A stretch of DNA of 38,566 nucleotides. It comes from Sphingobium scionense (GTDB lineage Bacteria; Pseudomonadota; Alphaproteobacteria; Sphingomonadales; Sphingomonadaceae). The notes beneath the pieces were generated by a model, which was not told the origin of the DNA, did not search any database, and worked only from the letters and a program-made list of their open reading frames with translations. The stretch spans positions 1 to 38,566 of the forward strand of contig NZ_JACIEU010000034.1 in assembly GCF_014197035.1 (NCBI RefSeq), read 5' to 3'. The position numbers were made by a program, and so were the translations under genes. Positions 7,478 through 16,097 of the stretch are shown piece after piece (within the stretch, counting starts at the first letter, position 1; each line of letters begins with the position of its first letter).

Positions 7478-7792
7478 ATGATGTACAAGGTCTTTGCCGG
7501 CGGCACGCTGGTGGTCGCACCGATGATCGTCCTGGCGCTCCAGAATTTCGCGCCGCATCACCAGCCGGTTGCCCAGCCGGTAGCGGCACCGGCTGCGATC
7601 GACATAGCCCCAGCAGCAGCGGCCGTTACACCACCGCCCGTCGCCCCCAGCGCACCGCAGAGCTTCGTCGCACCGCCCGCTGGAGAACCGGTGGCCGACG
7701 CCGGCCAGCCCAGCATGGGCCTCGCCCACACATCCTCGGCGCACCCCGCCGTCTCGCCCGAACAGAGCGAGCCGGCACCCGATTCTCTCTAA
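7478..7792 (+). CDS. Pro/Ala-rich membrane-anchored hypothetical protein
   Basis: A 104-aa ORF starting with two ATG codons. Residues about 5-23 form one hydrophobic helix (VFAGGTLVVAPMIVLALQN), followed by a low-complexity tail rich in Ala, Pro, Val and Ser. It probably has a single membrane anchor or uncleaved signal with an extended periplasmic stalk. No family is recognised. It is preceded by an AT-rich stretch (7405-7455) that could hold a promoter, and GGGAA lies upstream of the start. It ends six bases from the convergent zinc peptidase gene. Low complexity makes it hard to exclude a non-coding frame, but codon bias fits its neighbours. Confidence 0.6.
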   Translation: MMYKVFAGGTLVVAPMIVLALQNFAPHHQPVAQPVAAPAAIDIAPAAAAVTPPPVAPSAPQSFVAPPAGEPVADAGQPSMGLAHTSSAHPAVSPEQSEPAPDSL

Positions 7793-7798
7793 CCGGCG

Positions 7799-8689
7799 TT
7801 ACAGCGCCCCCTTGAACGTATCGCACTGGGCCGGATCACCGCTGTCCAGCCCCTTGCGCAGCCAGCTCATCCGCTGTTCGCTGGTGCCATGGGTGAAACT
7901 TTCGGGCACCGGACGACGCCCGGCCGACTTCTGCAGCGTATCGTCGCCGATCGACTGCGCCGCCTTCATCCCCTCTTCCAGATCGCCCGCTTCCATCAGG
8001 CCGGTACGCTTGGCCCAGACCCCGGCATAGCAGTCCGCCTGCAACTCCACCTTCACCTGCAACGCATTGCCCTGCCCCTCGCTGACGCGGCGCTGCTGCT
8101 GGTTCACCTGGCCCAGCGTGCCTTCCAGATCCTGGACATGATGGCCGACCTCATGCGCGATCACATAGGCCTGGGCGAAATCGCCCGGTGCGCCAAAGCG
8201 GTCGCGCAATTCGGTGAAGAAATCTGTGTCGAGATAGACCTTCTGGTCGTTCGGGCAGTAGAACGGCCCCATCGCGCTCTGCGCCGCGCCACAGCCCGAC
8301 GTGCCGCTCTGCGCATAGAAGGACAGGATCGTCGGCTGATAGGTCTGGCCGGCTTCCTTGAAGATCTGGCCCCAGACCCGCTCGGTCGATCCCAGCACCT
8401 TCAACGACCAATGCTGGATCTCGGTCAGCTTGCTGGCGTCCTGGCTACCCGCTGGCGCGCTTTGCGGCGCCTGCTGCTGCACGCCGCCACCGCCGCCCAA
8501 CAGGCTCAGCGGATTGACGCCCATCACCGCCAGAATAATCAGCACCACGACGATGCCGCCACAGCCGAAACGACTGCCGATCAGCGGCAGCAGCAATCCC
8601 AGACCGCCCATCCCGCCGCCGCCGAAACCGCCGCCGCGTCCGTCCTGCACCTCGAAATTGCTGCTTTCCTGTTCGTCGTCGAGCCGCAC
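7799..8689 (-). CDS. neutral zinc metallopeptidase (YpfJ/KPN_02809 family)
   Basis: A 296-aa protein of the YpfJ family of predicted neutral zinc metallopeptidases. Order: an N-terminal glycine-rich segment (residues 17-30), a transmembrane helix (about 44-58, GGIVVVLIILAVMG), a Gly/Gln/Pro linker, then the peptidase domain with the HExxH zinc site H179-E-V-G-H183 in YVIAHEVGHHVQD. Other family landmarks are CGAAQSAMGPFYCPNDQKVYLD, ELQADCYAGVWA (the probable third ligand region) and FTHGTSEQRMSWLRKGLDSGD. The active site probably faces the periplasm. The biological substrate of the family is unknown. It is transcribed convergently with the Pro/Ala-rich gene and alone on its strand. Confidence 0.92.
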   Translation of the reverse strand: MRLDDEQESSNFEVQDGRGGGFGGGGMGGLGLLLPLIGSRFGCGGIVVVLIILAVMGVNPLSLLGGGGGVQQQAPQSAPAGSQDASKLTEIQHWSLKVLGSTERVWGQIFKEAGQTYQPTILSFYAQSGTSGCGAAQSAMGPFYCPNDQKVYLDTDFFTELRDRFGAPGDFAQAYVIAHEVGHHVQDLEGTLGQVNQQQRRVSEGQGNALQVKVELQADCYAGVWAKRTGLMEAGDLEEGMKAAQSIGDDTLQKSAGRRPVPESFTHGTSEQRMSWLRKGLDSGDPAQCDTFKGAL

Positions 8690-8803
8690 CCTGGCCTCCC
8701 TCGCTTAGCCTTCCCGTGCCTACTGCATTACCGGTCGGCTGCAAACCATCCGCTGGCGATGCACGTTCCATCGACAGGAAGGACTTTGTTACGAGACATT
8801 AAG

Positions 8804-8831
8804 TTGGAATGACGCATCCAAAGACTATATT
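8804..8831 (+). promoter_or_regulatory. possible sigma-70 promoter of the patatin operon
   Basis: TTGGAA (8804-8809), 16 bases, TATATT (8826-8831). If used, the transcript would begin near 8838, and the patatin gene would start at the ATG at 8842 with almost no leader, rather than at 8809. Neither ATG has a strong Shine-Dalgarno sequence. Confidence 0.35.
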
Positions 8832-10020
8832 GCACTGCGACATGGCCGATACCGAACCCCGTCCGCGCCGCCGCGCCACCACCCCCCTCCCCCTCCCCCG
8901 CGAAGTCGCGCTACTGTTGCAAGGGGGCGGCGCGCTCGGCTCCTTCCAGGCCGGCGTCTATCAGCGACTGGACGAACTGGGCGTCGACGTCAGTTGGGTC
9001 GCGGGCATCTCGATCGGCGCGGTCAATGCCGCGATCATCGCCGGCAACCCGCCGCACCGGCGTCTCAGCCGGCTCAAGAAATTCTGGCTCACCGTTTCGG
9101 GCGGCATGCCCAACATGATCCTGCCCGAAATCGATCATATCCGCGAAGCCGCCCATCTGATGGCCGCCGGCACGGTCGCGACGCTCGGCGTACCGGGCAT
9201 GTTCCGCCCGCGCCTGTGGCCCGCGACGCTGATGCCCGAAGGGTCGGCCGGCGCGATCAGCTTCTATGACAGCGCGCCGCTCAAGGACACGCTCGACGCC
9301 TGCGTCGACTGGGATCTGCTCAATGACGGACCGGTCCGCCTGTCGGTCGGCGCGGTGGACGTGGAAAGCGGCAATTTCGCCTATTGGGACACGCGCGGTC
9401 CAGGCGGCAACACCCGCATCGACGCGCGCCACATCATGGCCTCGGGCGCGCTGCCACCGGGCCTGCCCCCGGTCGAGATCGATGGGCGCTGGTATTGGGA
9501 TGGCGGCATCGTCTCCAACACCCCGCTCGCCCATGTCCTCAACCACCAGACCGACGACATGCTGGTGTTCCAGGTCGATCTCTTCCCCGCCGAAGGGCCG
9601 ATGCCCCGGCAGATGACCGATGTCTATTCGCGCATGAAGGATATCCAGTATAGCAGCCGCACCCGCCAGGTGACCGACCAGTATCTGCGGCTGCGCCGCG
9701 AGCATGGCGCGATCCAGGCGCTGCTCGACAAATTGCCGCCTGAATTGCAGGACGGCGCGGAAGCACGGAAGCTGCGCGACATGCTCGACGGCGGATCGGT
9801 CAATATCGTCCACCTCATCTACCGCTCACGCGCCTGGGAAAGTGGCGCCAAGGATTTCGAATTTTCCCGCGCGACGATGCTCGATCATTGGGCGCAGGGC
9901 CGGGATTCGGTGGAAGATGTGATGCACAAGGGCGATCTCATCGCCCGCAACATTCTCGACGGCAAAAGCGCGACCTTCGATCTCGATGCGCCGGATCATC
10001 TCAAGGAGAAAATGGCATGA
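8809..10020 (+). CDS. patatin-like phospholipase with DUF3734-type C-terminus
   Basis: A 403-aa patatin-family serine hydrolase (lipid acyl hydrolase). The oxyanion-hole motif GGGALG (39-44), the nucleophile in GISIG (Ser68) and the catalytic Asp in WYWDGGIVSNTPL are all present, so the Ser-Asp dyad is intact. The C-terminal third (QVTDQYLRLRREHGAI, then HLIYRSRAWESGAKDFEFSRAT) matches the DUF3734 extension seen in alphaproteobacterial members. The start could instead be ATG 8842 (MADTEPRPRR). Its stop overlaps the start of the 3-hydroxybutyrate dehydrogenase gene (ATGA), so the pair is translationally coupled. This suggests a role in storage-polyester or lipid-derived hydroxyacid turnover, which is inference. 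Confidence 0.9.
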   Translation: MTHPKTILHCDMADTEPRPRRRATTPLPLPREVALLLQGGGALGSFQAGVYQRLDELGVDVSWVAGISIGAVNAAIIAGNPPHRRLSRLKKFWLTVSGGMPNMILPEIDHIREAAHLMAAGTVATLGVPGMFRPRLWPATLMPEGSAGAISFYDSAPLKDTLDACVDWDLLNDGPVRLSVGAVDVESGNFAYWDTRGPGGNTRIDARHIMASGALPPGLPPVEIDGRWYWDGGIVSNTPLAHVLNHQTDDMLVFQVDLFPAEGPMPRQMTDVYSRMKDIQYSSRTRQVTDQYLRLRREHGAIQALLDKLPPELQDGAEARKLRDMLDGGSVNIVHLIYRSRAWESGAKDFEFSRATMLDHWAQGRDSVEDVMHKGDLIARNILDGKSATFDLDAPDHLKEKMA

Positions 10021-10808
10021 GCAAGTCCCTCGCTGGCAAGACCGCCCTGATCACCGGTTCCACTTCCGGCATCGGCCTTGCCTATGCCAAGGCGCTGGCC
10101 GGCGAAGGCGCCAATGTCGTGATCAACGGCTTTGGCGACGCGGACGGAATCGAGACGGAACGGCTCGGCCTTGAAGCGCTCTCGGGCGCCAAAGCGCTCT
10201 ACAGCGGCCATGACCTGACCAAGGTCGACCAGATCGAGACGATGATGCAGGAAGCGGCCGATGCCTTTGGCGGCGTCGACATCCTCATCAACAATGCCGG
10301 CATGCAGCATGTCGCCCCGGTCGAGGAATTCCCGCTCGACAAATGGGATCTCATCATCGCGCTCAACCTCAACGCCGCCTTCCACACCACGCGCCTTGCC
10401 ATTCCTTACATGAAGGAAAAGAAGTGGGGCCGGATCATCCAGACCGCCTCGGCCCACTCGCTGGTCGCCTCGCCCTTCAAGAGCGCCTATGTGACCGCCA
10501 AGCATGGTCTTAACGGCTTCACCAAGACGGTCGCGCTGGAAGTCGCCACCTTCGGCATCACCGCCAACTGCATCTCGCCCGGCTATGTCTGGACCCCGCT
10601 GGTCGAAAACCAGATTCCCGACACGATGAAGGCGCGGAACATGACCCGCGAGCAGGTGATGAACGACGTGCTGCTCGCCGGCCAGCCGACCAAGCAGTTC
10701 GTCACCGCCGAACAGGTCGCCGCCACTGCCCTTTACCTGTGCAGCGACGCCGCCGCCCAGATCACCGGCGCCAATCTCTCGATCGACGGCGGCTGGACCG
10801 CCCAATAA
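10017..10808 (+). CDS. bdhA: 3-hydroxybutyrate dehydrogenase
   Basis: A 263-aa short-chain dehydrogenase that interconverts (R)-3-hydroxybutyrate and acetoacetate with NAD, the last oxidation step in polyhydroxybutyrate use. The nucleotide-binding TGSTSGIG (13-20), NNAG (92-95) and catalytic Ser in QTASAHS with Y158-x3-K162 in SAYVTAKHG are intact. ISPGYVWTPLVENQI and the C-terminal GANLSIDGGWTAQ are characteristic of bacterial 3-hydroxybutyrate dehydrogenases rather than of generic SDRs. The start at 10017 follows AAGGAG at the end of the patatin gene and overlaps it by four bases. Confidence 0.93.
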   Translation: MSKSLAGKTALITGSTSGIGLAYAKALAGEGANVVINGFGDADGIETERLGLEALSGAKALYSGHDLTKVDQIETMMQEAADAFGGVDILINNAGMQHVAPVEEFPLDKWDLIIALNLNAAFHTTRLAIPYMKEKKWGRIIQTASAHSLVASPFKSAYVTAKHGLNGFTKTVALEVATFGITANCISPGYVWTPLVENQIPDTMKARNMTREQVMNDVLLAGQPTKQFVTAEQVAATALYLCSDAAAQITGANLSIDGGWTAQ

Positions 10809-10816
10809 GCGTCATC

Positions 10817-10837
10817 GCCCGGTCGATATGACCGGGC
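10817..10837 (+). terminator. hairpin after bdhA
   Basis: GCCCGGTC (10817-10824) and GACCGGGC (10830-10837) form a perfect 8-bp stem with a five-base loop, nine bases beyond the bdhA stop. No T-tract follows, so it may be a weak terminator or a 3' stabilising stem separating bdhA from the next operon. Confidence 0.5.
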
Positions 10838-10902
10838 ACGCGATTGACTCGCCTTCCCCCTTGGCCGCGAACTGACGGTCAAAAGGGGAAGAGGATCGCG
10901 CC

Positions 10903-11769
10903 ATGGCGCCAGACCAGTGCCACATCACCGATCAGGTCGCCATCGTCACCGGCGGCGGCGCGGGCATCGGCCGCGCCATCGCGCTCGCGCTGGCAGACGC
11001 CGGCGCCGACATCGTCATTGCCGACATCATCCCCGAACGTGGCGCGGAAGTGGCCGCTCGGATCGCGGAACGCGGCCGCGCCTGCCTCCCCATCCCGACC
11101 GACATGGCCCAGCCCGATCAGGTCGCGGCAATGGTGGACGCCGCCCAGGCCCGCTTCGGCCGCATCGACATCCTCGTCAACAATGTCGGCGGCGTCAGCC
11201 GGAAGGCCTTTCTCGACCAGAGCCAGAATAGCTGGCGCCGCCATATCGACCTCAACCTCGTCTCGATGCTCGCCGCCACCTCGGCTGCCGTGCCGCACAT
11301 CGTCGCGGGCGGGCGCGGCGGCGCCATCATCAACGTCTCCAGCATCGAAGGATCGCGCGCCGCGCCGGGCTATGCCGTCTATGCCGCCTGCAAGGCGGGG
11401 ATGAACAATTTCACCCGGACCATGGCGCTGGAACTGGCCGATCACGGCATCCGCGTGAACGCGATCGCGCCCGATTTCACGACGACGCCGGGCACGCGCG
11501 GCAATCCCCCCGGCCCGGTGAACGAAGCGACATGGCTCCCCGTGCCGCCCGCCATGGCCAATGCCACCGCCCGCCGCATCCCGCTGCAACGGCCCGGCAT
11601 CGACAGCGAATGCGGCCAGGCCGCCCTTTTCCTTGCCTCGCCGATGAGCAGCTACATCACCGGGACCATATTGCCGGTCGACGGCGGCAGCTGGGCCTCG
11701 TCCGGCTGGGTCCGCAACGCCGCCGGCCAATGGGTGCTGGTCGAACCGCATGGAGTGTCCGACGCATGA
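10903..11769 (+). CDS. SDR family NAD(P)-dependent oxidoreductase
   Basis: A 288-aa classical short-chain dehydrogenase. TGGGAGIG (16-23) binds the cofactor; D41 in VIADII at the end of the second strand favours NAD over NADP. NNVGG and the catalytic S147 with Y160-x3-K164 are in place. An insertion around residues 205-220, rich in Pro and Gly, and a C-terminal tail of about 25 residues past the usual PVDGG end distinguish it from the housekeeping FabG type. The substrate cannot be told. It overlaps the next gene, a luciferase-like oxidoreductase, by four bases (ATGA), so both act in one pathway. GGGGAAGAGG lies before the start. Confidence 0.9.
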   Translation: MAPDQCHITDQVAIVTGGGAGIGRAIALALADAGADIVIADIIPERGAEVAARIAERGRACLPIPTDMAQPDQVAAMVDAAQARFGRIDILVNNVGGVSRKAFLDQSQNSWRRHIDLNLVSMLAATSAAVPHIVAGGRGGAIINVSSIEGSRAAPGYAVYAACKAGMNNFTRTMALELADHGIRVNAIAPDFTTTPGTRGNPPGPVNEATWLPVPPAMANATARRIPLQRPGIDSECGQAALFLASPMSSYITGTILPVDGGSWASSGWVRNAAGQWVLVEPHGVSDA

Positions 11770-12683
11770 AGATCAACGTTCCCCTGCCCTTCGACCATGC
11801 CGACCTGCCGGACGAATTCGGCACGATGGCGGCAGTCGCGGAAATCGGCCGCACGGTGGAGCAGGCCGGCTTCCACGCCGGTCTCGTCACCGACCATCCG
11901 GTGCCCACCGGCCGCTGGCTCGACACGGGCGGGCATCATGCCCAGTCGCCCTTCGTCATGCTCGCCCTGCTGGCCGCCCACACCACGACGCTGCGGCTTC
12001 AGACCGGCATCCTCGTCCTGCCCTATCGCAATCCCTTCATCGTCGCGCGCGACATCACCACGCTCGACGCCTTTGCCGGCGGCCGTGTGACGCTCAGCGT
12101 GGGCGCGGGCTATCTCAAGGGCGAATATCGCGCGCTTGGCGTCGATTTCGACCAGCGCAACGAACTGATGGACGAATATCTGCGCGCGCTGCGGGCCGCC
12201 ACCAGCGGCGATGAGTTCATGTTCGAGGGCAGCGGCTATCAGGCGTTCGGCAACCGCATCATCCCAGGATCGCCGCAAAAGCCCGGCCTGCCCCTCTATG
12301 TCGGCGGCAATGCCAAGCGCGCGATCCGCCGCGTGGTCGATCTCGCCGACGGCTGGAACCCGTTCTTCACCGCCGGCGGCGGCGTCAACAGCGCCACCAC
12401 CCGCACCGCCGCGATGGAGAATGAGGCCGATCTTCAGGCCGGCATCGCCTATATGCGCGACTATGCGGCGCAGATCGGCCGCACCGCTTTGCCCGACGTG
12501 ATCCTGGGTGGCGTCAACAAGCCGGGCGAGGATCTCTCCAACCAGCAAATCGTCGACCGCATCGCAACCTATGCGGAACTGGGCGTCACCGCCTGCGGCG
12601 TCACGGTCAAGGGCAAGACCCGTTCGCAATGGTGCGACAACGCCGCCCGCATCGGCGAAGAGGTCATCGCCAAGCTGGGCTGA
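11766..12683 (+). CDS. LLM class (luciferase-like) flavin/F420-type oxidoreductase
   Basis: A 305-aa TIM-barrel protein of the bacterial luciferase-like superfamily, most similar by eye to the group annotated as TIGR03619-type F420-dependent oxidoreductases. Seen: the N-terminal AEIGRTVEQAGFHAGLVTDHPV, the LRLQTGILVLPYRNPFIVARDITTLDAFAGGRV barrel segment, SVGAGYLKGEYRALGVDFDQRNELMDEY, and LPLYVGGNAKRAIRRVVDLADGWNPFF. The cofactor may be FMN or F420; sphingomonads are not clear F420 producers, so flavin is the safer guess. Coupled to the upstream SDR, it suggests a two-step oxidation/reduction of an unidentified small molecule. It is convergent with the kinase gene at 12827. Confidence 0.9.
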   Translation: MKINVPLPFDHADLPDEFGTMAAVAEIGRTVEQAGFHAGLVTDHPVPTGRWLDTGGHHAQSPFVMLALLAAHTTTLRLQTGILVLPYRNPFIVARDITTLDAFAGGRVTLSVGAGYLKGEYRALGVDFDQRNELMDEYLRALRAATSGDEFMFEGSGYQAFGNRIIPGSPQKPGLPLYVGGNAKRAIRRVVDLADGWNPFFTAGGGVNSATTRTAAMENEADLQAGIAYMRDYAAQIGRTALPDVILGGVNKPGEDLSNQQIVDRIATYAELGVTACGVTVKGKTRSQWCDNAARIGEEVIAKLG

Positions 12684-12826
12684 TCGGGCACTTCGCGCCA
12701 AAAGGCAGAAAAGGCCCAAACCTGTTCCCGCCCCGCTGGCGCGCGCCGTCACAGTCGGCCCGCTTCTGAGCGGAAAAGCCGCCCGGAACCAAGCGACCGG
12801 TTCCCGTCATTGCCGGGTTTTGACGG

Positions 12827-14272
12827 CTAACGACCAGAAACAGTCATTTCTGCCACAAAACCTACCCCGCCATCCTCCCCCCGTCGCGGAAAGCGCACGC
12901 GGATATGCGTGCCCGCGCCGCCCTCGACAATCTCCACCTGCGCGCCCATGCGCGACGCCGCAGACTGGACGATGGCCAGGCCCAGCCCCGTGCCGTCCGG
13001 CGCGCTGGCGCCGCCAACGCGGAAGAAGCGTTCGAACACCTTGTCGCGATGCTCCACCGCAATGCCGGGGCCATCGTCGCTGACCGTCATCAGGGTCGCG
13101 TCCTCGCCCTGCGCCAGCGCGATCGTCACCGTGCCGCCGGGCCGATTGTAGCGAATGCCATTGTCGACCAGATTGGCCAATATCTCGAACACCAGCGTGC
13201 GATGCGCCTCGACGCGATAGCTTTCCGCCGCCGACGCCTCCAGATTGAGTTCGACCTGCGCCTGGATCGCCTGGTTGATCAGCCGGTTGACCACCACGGC
13301 GCTGACCTCCTTCAGGTCCACCGTCTCCAGCGGCGGCGATGCCCCTGCCTCCTCGGCGCGCGCCAGTGCCAGCAACTGCGTCACCAGTCGCTCCAGTCGC
13401 TGCGCCGCATCGGCAATCTCGTCGAACGCCTCGCTCGACCCGCGGCGGGCCAGTTCGATCTGCACCTTAAGCACCGAAATCGGCGTGCGCATCTGATGCG
13501 AGGCATCGGCGGTGAAGCGGCGCACGCCTCCTGTGGCCTGATCCAGCTGACGCAGCAACCGGTTGAACGCCCGCGCCAATGGCCGCAATTCGCTCGGCAG
13601 CGGCCCCGCTTCGAGTGCCGAGAAATCCGGTCGCGCGCCGCCATCGCGCGCCTCGACCGCGCGGCGCAGGCGCAGCAATGGCCGCAGGCTCCAGCCCAGC
13701 GCCGGGCGCAGCAACAGGATCGCCACCCCCACCAGCGTCAGTTCGCCGATCAGCAGCGCGATCATCAGCCGGTGCATCAGCGCCCGGCGATTATCCAGCG
13801 TCTCGGCCACCTGCACGATCACCGGGTCGGCGATCCGCGGCAGGCTGCGCTTCACCTCGCCGATGCGGATGTCCTGCCCGCGATAACGGGCGAAGCGGAA
13901 CCGCGGCTGGTCGACCGGCATGGTCCGGGGGTCGGGCGCGGGCAGATCGGCATAGCCGGTCAGCAGCGTGCCGCCCACCGCGATCCGGTAATAGACATTG
14001 TCCCGCTCGCTATTCTCCAGCATGCCAAAGGCGGCCGGCGGCAGGTCCAGCGTCACCTCGCCCCGTTCCACCTGCACGGTTTCCGCGATCGCGCCCAGCG
14101 CGCCGCCCAGCACCCGGTCGTTGGTCCGCCGGACCACATCGGAAATCAGCGTCGCGCCGCCCACGCCGATGATCGCCGCCGCGCCCAGCATCGGCCCCAG
14201 CATCGCCGCCAGCAGGCGGGTGCGCAGGGCAATGGCCCGCCCCTCGCCTGATGGCCGTCCCTCATTGGGCAT
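12827..14272 (-). CDS. sensor histidine kinase (TctE/QseC-like)
   Basis: A 481-aa membrane histidine kinase. Order: TM1 (about 19-45), a periplasmic domain of roughly 115 residues of the 2CSK_N/TctE type, TM2 (about 168-190), a HAMP-like linker, the HisKA box with His259 in FTADASHQMRTPISVL, then the ATPase domain with the N box LANLVDNGIRYN, SDDGPGIA and GTGLGLAIV. All catalytic motifs look intact. It overlaps the response regulator gene by 11 bases. TctE-type kinases sense tricarboxylates in enterobacteria and pseudomonads. The divergent operon carries a periplasmic binding protein, a porin and a CitMHS transporter, which fits that role. Confidence 0.92.
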   Translation of the reverse strand: MPNEGRPSGEGRAIALRTRLLAAMLGPMLGAAAIIGVGGATLISDVVRRTNDRVLGGALGAIAETVQVERGEVTLDLPPAAFGMLENSERDNVYYRIAVGGTLLTGYADLPAPDPRTMPVDQPRFRFARYRGQDIRIGEVKRSLPRIADPVIVQVAETLDNRRALMHRLMIALLIGELTLVGVAILLLRPALGWSLRPLLRLRRAVEARDGGARPDFSALEAGPLPSELRPLARAFNRLLRQLDQATGGVRRFTADASHQMRTPISVLKVQIELARRGSSEAFDEIADAAQRLERLVTQLLALARAEEAGASPPLETVDLKEVSAVVVNRLINQAIQAQVELNLEASAAESYRVEAHRTLVFEILANLVDNGIRYNRPGGTVTIALAQGEDATLMTVSDDGPGIAVEHRDKVFERFFRVGGASAPDGTGLGLAIVQSAASRMGAQVEIVEGGAGTHIRVRFPRRGEDGGVGFVAEMTVSGR

Positions 14273-14918
14273 CGAGCATATAGCCCACGCCGCGCACCGT
14301 GCGGATGCCCGGCCCGTCGGGCGCCAGCTTGCCGCGCAGCCGGGTCACATGCACCTCGATCGCGTTGCTGCCGACCGGCTCGTCAAAGCCGAACACCTCG
14401 CCGATCAGCAATTCACGCGGCACCACCTGCCCGGCCCTGGTCGCCAGCGACTCGAGCACCGCCAGTTCGCGCCGGCGCAGGTCCAGCGCCCGTCCGGCGA
14501 CATCGGCGGCACCGGTCGATCGATTGATGGTCAGCGGCCCGACAGTGATTTCCGGCGTCGGATCGCCGCCCCGGCGCCGGCCCAGTGCCCGCACCCGCGC
14601 CTCCAGTTCCTGCGGCTCGAACGGCTTGCGCAGATAGTCGTCGGCGCCCAGGTCCAGCCCCCGCACCCGGTCGTCCAGCGCATCGCGCGCGGTCAGCATC
14701 AGCACCGGCACTTTCTCGCCGCGCCGGCGCAATTCCGCCAATACGGTGAAGCCGTCGATATCGGGCAGGCCCACGTCCAGTATCACCAGCGCATAGGGTT
14801 CGCCGCCGACCACCGCCAGCGCATCCTCGCCGGTGGCGACATGGTCCACCGCATGGCCGCCCGCCCGCAGCAGCGCTGCAATGCTGCGCGCCAGCGCGGC
14901 GTCATCCTCGATCATCAA
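14262..14918 (-). CDS. response regulator, OmpR/TctD-like
   Basis: An approximately 218-aa OmpR-family response regulator: receiver domain with the acidic pocket IEDD, phospho-acceptor Asp48 in LVILDVGLPD, the T in MLTARDA and the K in YLRKPF; then a winged-helix domain (LDLRRRELAVLESL, SNAIEVHVTRLRGKL, IRTVRGVGYML). The start is unclear: the position where relatives have Met is ATT here, giving IRILMIEDD. The usable codons are TTG 14918 or ATG 14915. A TATTCG at 14923-14928 downstream of a Pho-box-like repeat would place transcription start at or next to the ATG, so the mRNA may be leaderless. It is the partner of the adjacent kinase and the probable activator of the divergent operon. Confidence 0.88.
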   Translation of the reverse strand: MMIEDDAALARSIAALLRAGGHAVDHVATGEDALAVVGGEPYALVILDVGLPDIDGFTVLAELRRRGEKVPVLMLTARDALDDRVRGLDLGADDYLRKPFEPQELEARVRALGRRRGGDPTPEITVGPLTINRSTGAADVAGRALDLRRRELAVLESLATRAGQVVPRELLIGEVFGFDEPVGSNAIEVHVTRLRGKLAPDGPGIRTVRGVGYMLDAQ

Positions 14919-14939
14919 AATCCGAATAGGGCACCCGAT

Positions 14940-14958
14940 GCTGAAAGGTTGATGACAG
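14940..14958 (-). promoter_or_regulatory. Pho-box-like direct repeat upstream of the response regulator
   Basis: On the minus strand the sequence reads CTGTCAT CAAC CTTTCAG C: two 7-bp direct repeats with a four-base spacer, as in PhoB boxes (CTGTCAT-N4-CTGTCAT). TATTCG (14923-14928) starts 12 bases after the second unit, about where a -10 is expected at PhoB-activated promoters. The same 19 bases recur exactly at 20884-20902. Orientation points towards the response regulator and kinase genes. Confidence 0.6.
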
Positions 14959-15021
14959 CTTGGCTTCGTAACTGACCCTCCTAATCCGACAGAAGAACGG
15001 AACATGTGAGGAGCAGGGTCG

Positions 15022-16095
15022 ATGCGAAGGGTTATTCAGATAGTGGCGGCGCTGGCAAGCCTGTCCGTCACCAGCGCGACAGCGGTGGCGCAAAGGCCGA
15101 CCGGCTACCCGCGCTCCTATGACGATCTGATCGCCGACGCCCGTGCCGAACGGCAGGTCATCGTCTATGCCAATGCCGACACGTCGGAAATGGCCCCGGT
15201 CATCCTGGCGTTCCAGCGTCGCTATCCCGGCGTCACCGTCAGCTATTCCGACCTCGGATCGAACGAGATGTTCCGCCGCTTCTCGACCGAAGCGCGCGGC
15301 GGCCGGATGTCCGCCGACCTGGTCTGGTCGTCGGCGATGGACCAGCAGGTCAAGCTCATCAATGACGGCTTTGCCCAGGCCTATGCCAGCCCCGAAAAGC
15401 CCGCCCTGCCCGCCAATGCGGTGTGGAAGAATATGGGCTTTGGCGTCACCGCAGAGCCGATCGCCTATGCCTATAACAAGAAGGCGATGCCCCATCCGCC
15501 GCGCAGCCATGCCGCCCTGGAAGCGATGCTGCGCAAGGATCGCAAGGCGCTGACCGGCAAGGTCGCGACCTTCGACCCGGTCCGGTCGAACACCGGCTAT
15601 CTTTATCTGACCCAGGATTATGCCATCACCCGCGACACCGGCGCGCTGGTCGAGGCAATGGCCGCGACCCGGCCGCAACTGCACATCACCACCGAACCGA
15701 TGCTGCGCGGCGTGGCCGAGGGCAAATTCTCGATCGCCTATAATGTGATCGGCTCCTACGCGCAGGAACGCGCCCGCCGCGACCCGCGCATCGGCGTCGT
15801 CTTTCCCGAAGATTATACCATCGTGATGTCGCGCATCGCCTTCATCGCGCGCGAGGCGCGGCACCCCGCCGCGGCCAAGCTGTTCCTCGACTTCCTCCTC
15901 TCGCGCGAAGGGCAATCGCTGCTCGCGCAACACAGCCTCTGGCCGGTGCGGACCGATATCAACGGCCGCCGCCTGCCCGCTGCCCAGGCCCGATCGATCC
16001 GCGTCGGCCCGCAGCTTCTCGTCAATCTCGACCGCCTCACGCGCCAGCGCTTCCTGCGCGAATGGCAGGCGGCCCTTGCTTCCGGAGCCCGATAA
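15022..16095 (+). CDS. periplasmic substrate-binding protein (AfuA/FbpA/PgtC-like)
   Basis: A 357-aa exported solute-binding protein. The signal peptide is residues 1-23 (hydrophobic core IVAALASLSVTSATAVA). VIVYANADTSEMAPVILAFQRRYPGVTVSYSDLGSNEMFRRF and the later YLTQDYAITRDTGALVEAMA and IAYNVIGSYAQERA belong to the extracellular solute-binding group often annotated as Fe(III) binding, which includes sugar-phosphate (AfuA) and phosphoglycerate-sensing (PgtC) proteins. No ABC permease or ATPase lies nearby, so it may present ligand to the divergent kinase, or hand it to the CitMHS carrier. It is the first gene of a tight operon; the start follows GAGGAG. Confidence 0.87.
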   Translation: MRRVIQIVAALASLSVTSATAVAQRPTGYPRSYDDLIADARAERQVIVYANADTSEMAPVILAFQRRYPGVTVSYSDLGSNEMFRRFSTEARGGRMSADLVWSSAMDQQVKLINDGFAQAYASPEKPALPANAVWKNMGFGVTAEPIAYAYNKKAMPHPPRSHAALEAMLRKDRKALTGKVATFDPVRSNTGYLYLTQDYAITRDTGALVEAMAATRPQLHITTEPMLRGVAEGKFSIAYNVIGSYAQERARRDPRIGVVFPEDYTIVMSRIAFIAREARHPAAAKLFLDFLLSREGQSLLAQHSLWPVRTDINGRRLPAAQARSIRVGPQLLVNLDRLTRQRFLREWQAALASGAR

Positions 16096-16097
16096 GC

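Noticed and set aside
12785..12804. GGAACC / GGTTCC inverted repeat between the LLM and kinase genes
   Set aside because: Stem of only six bases, no T-tract; not enough to call a terminator.
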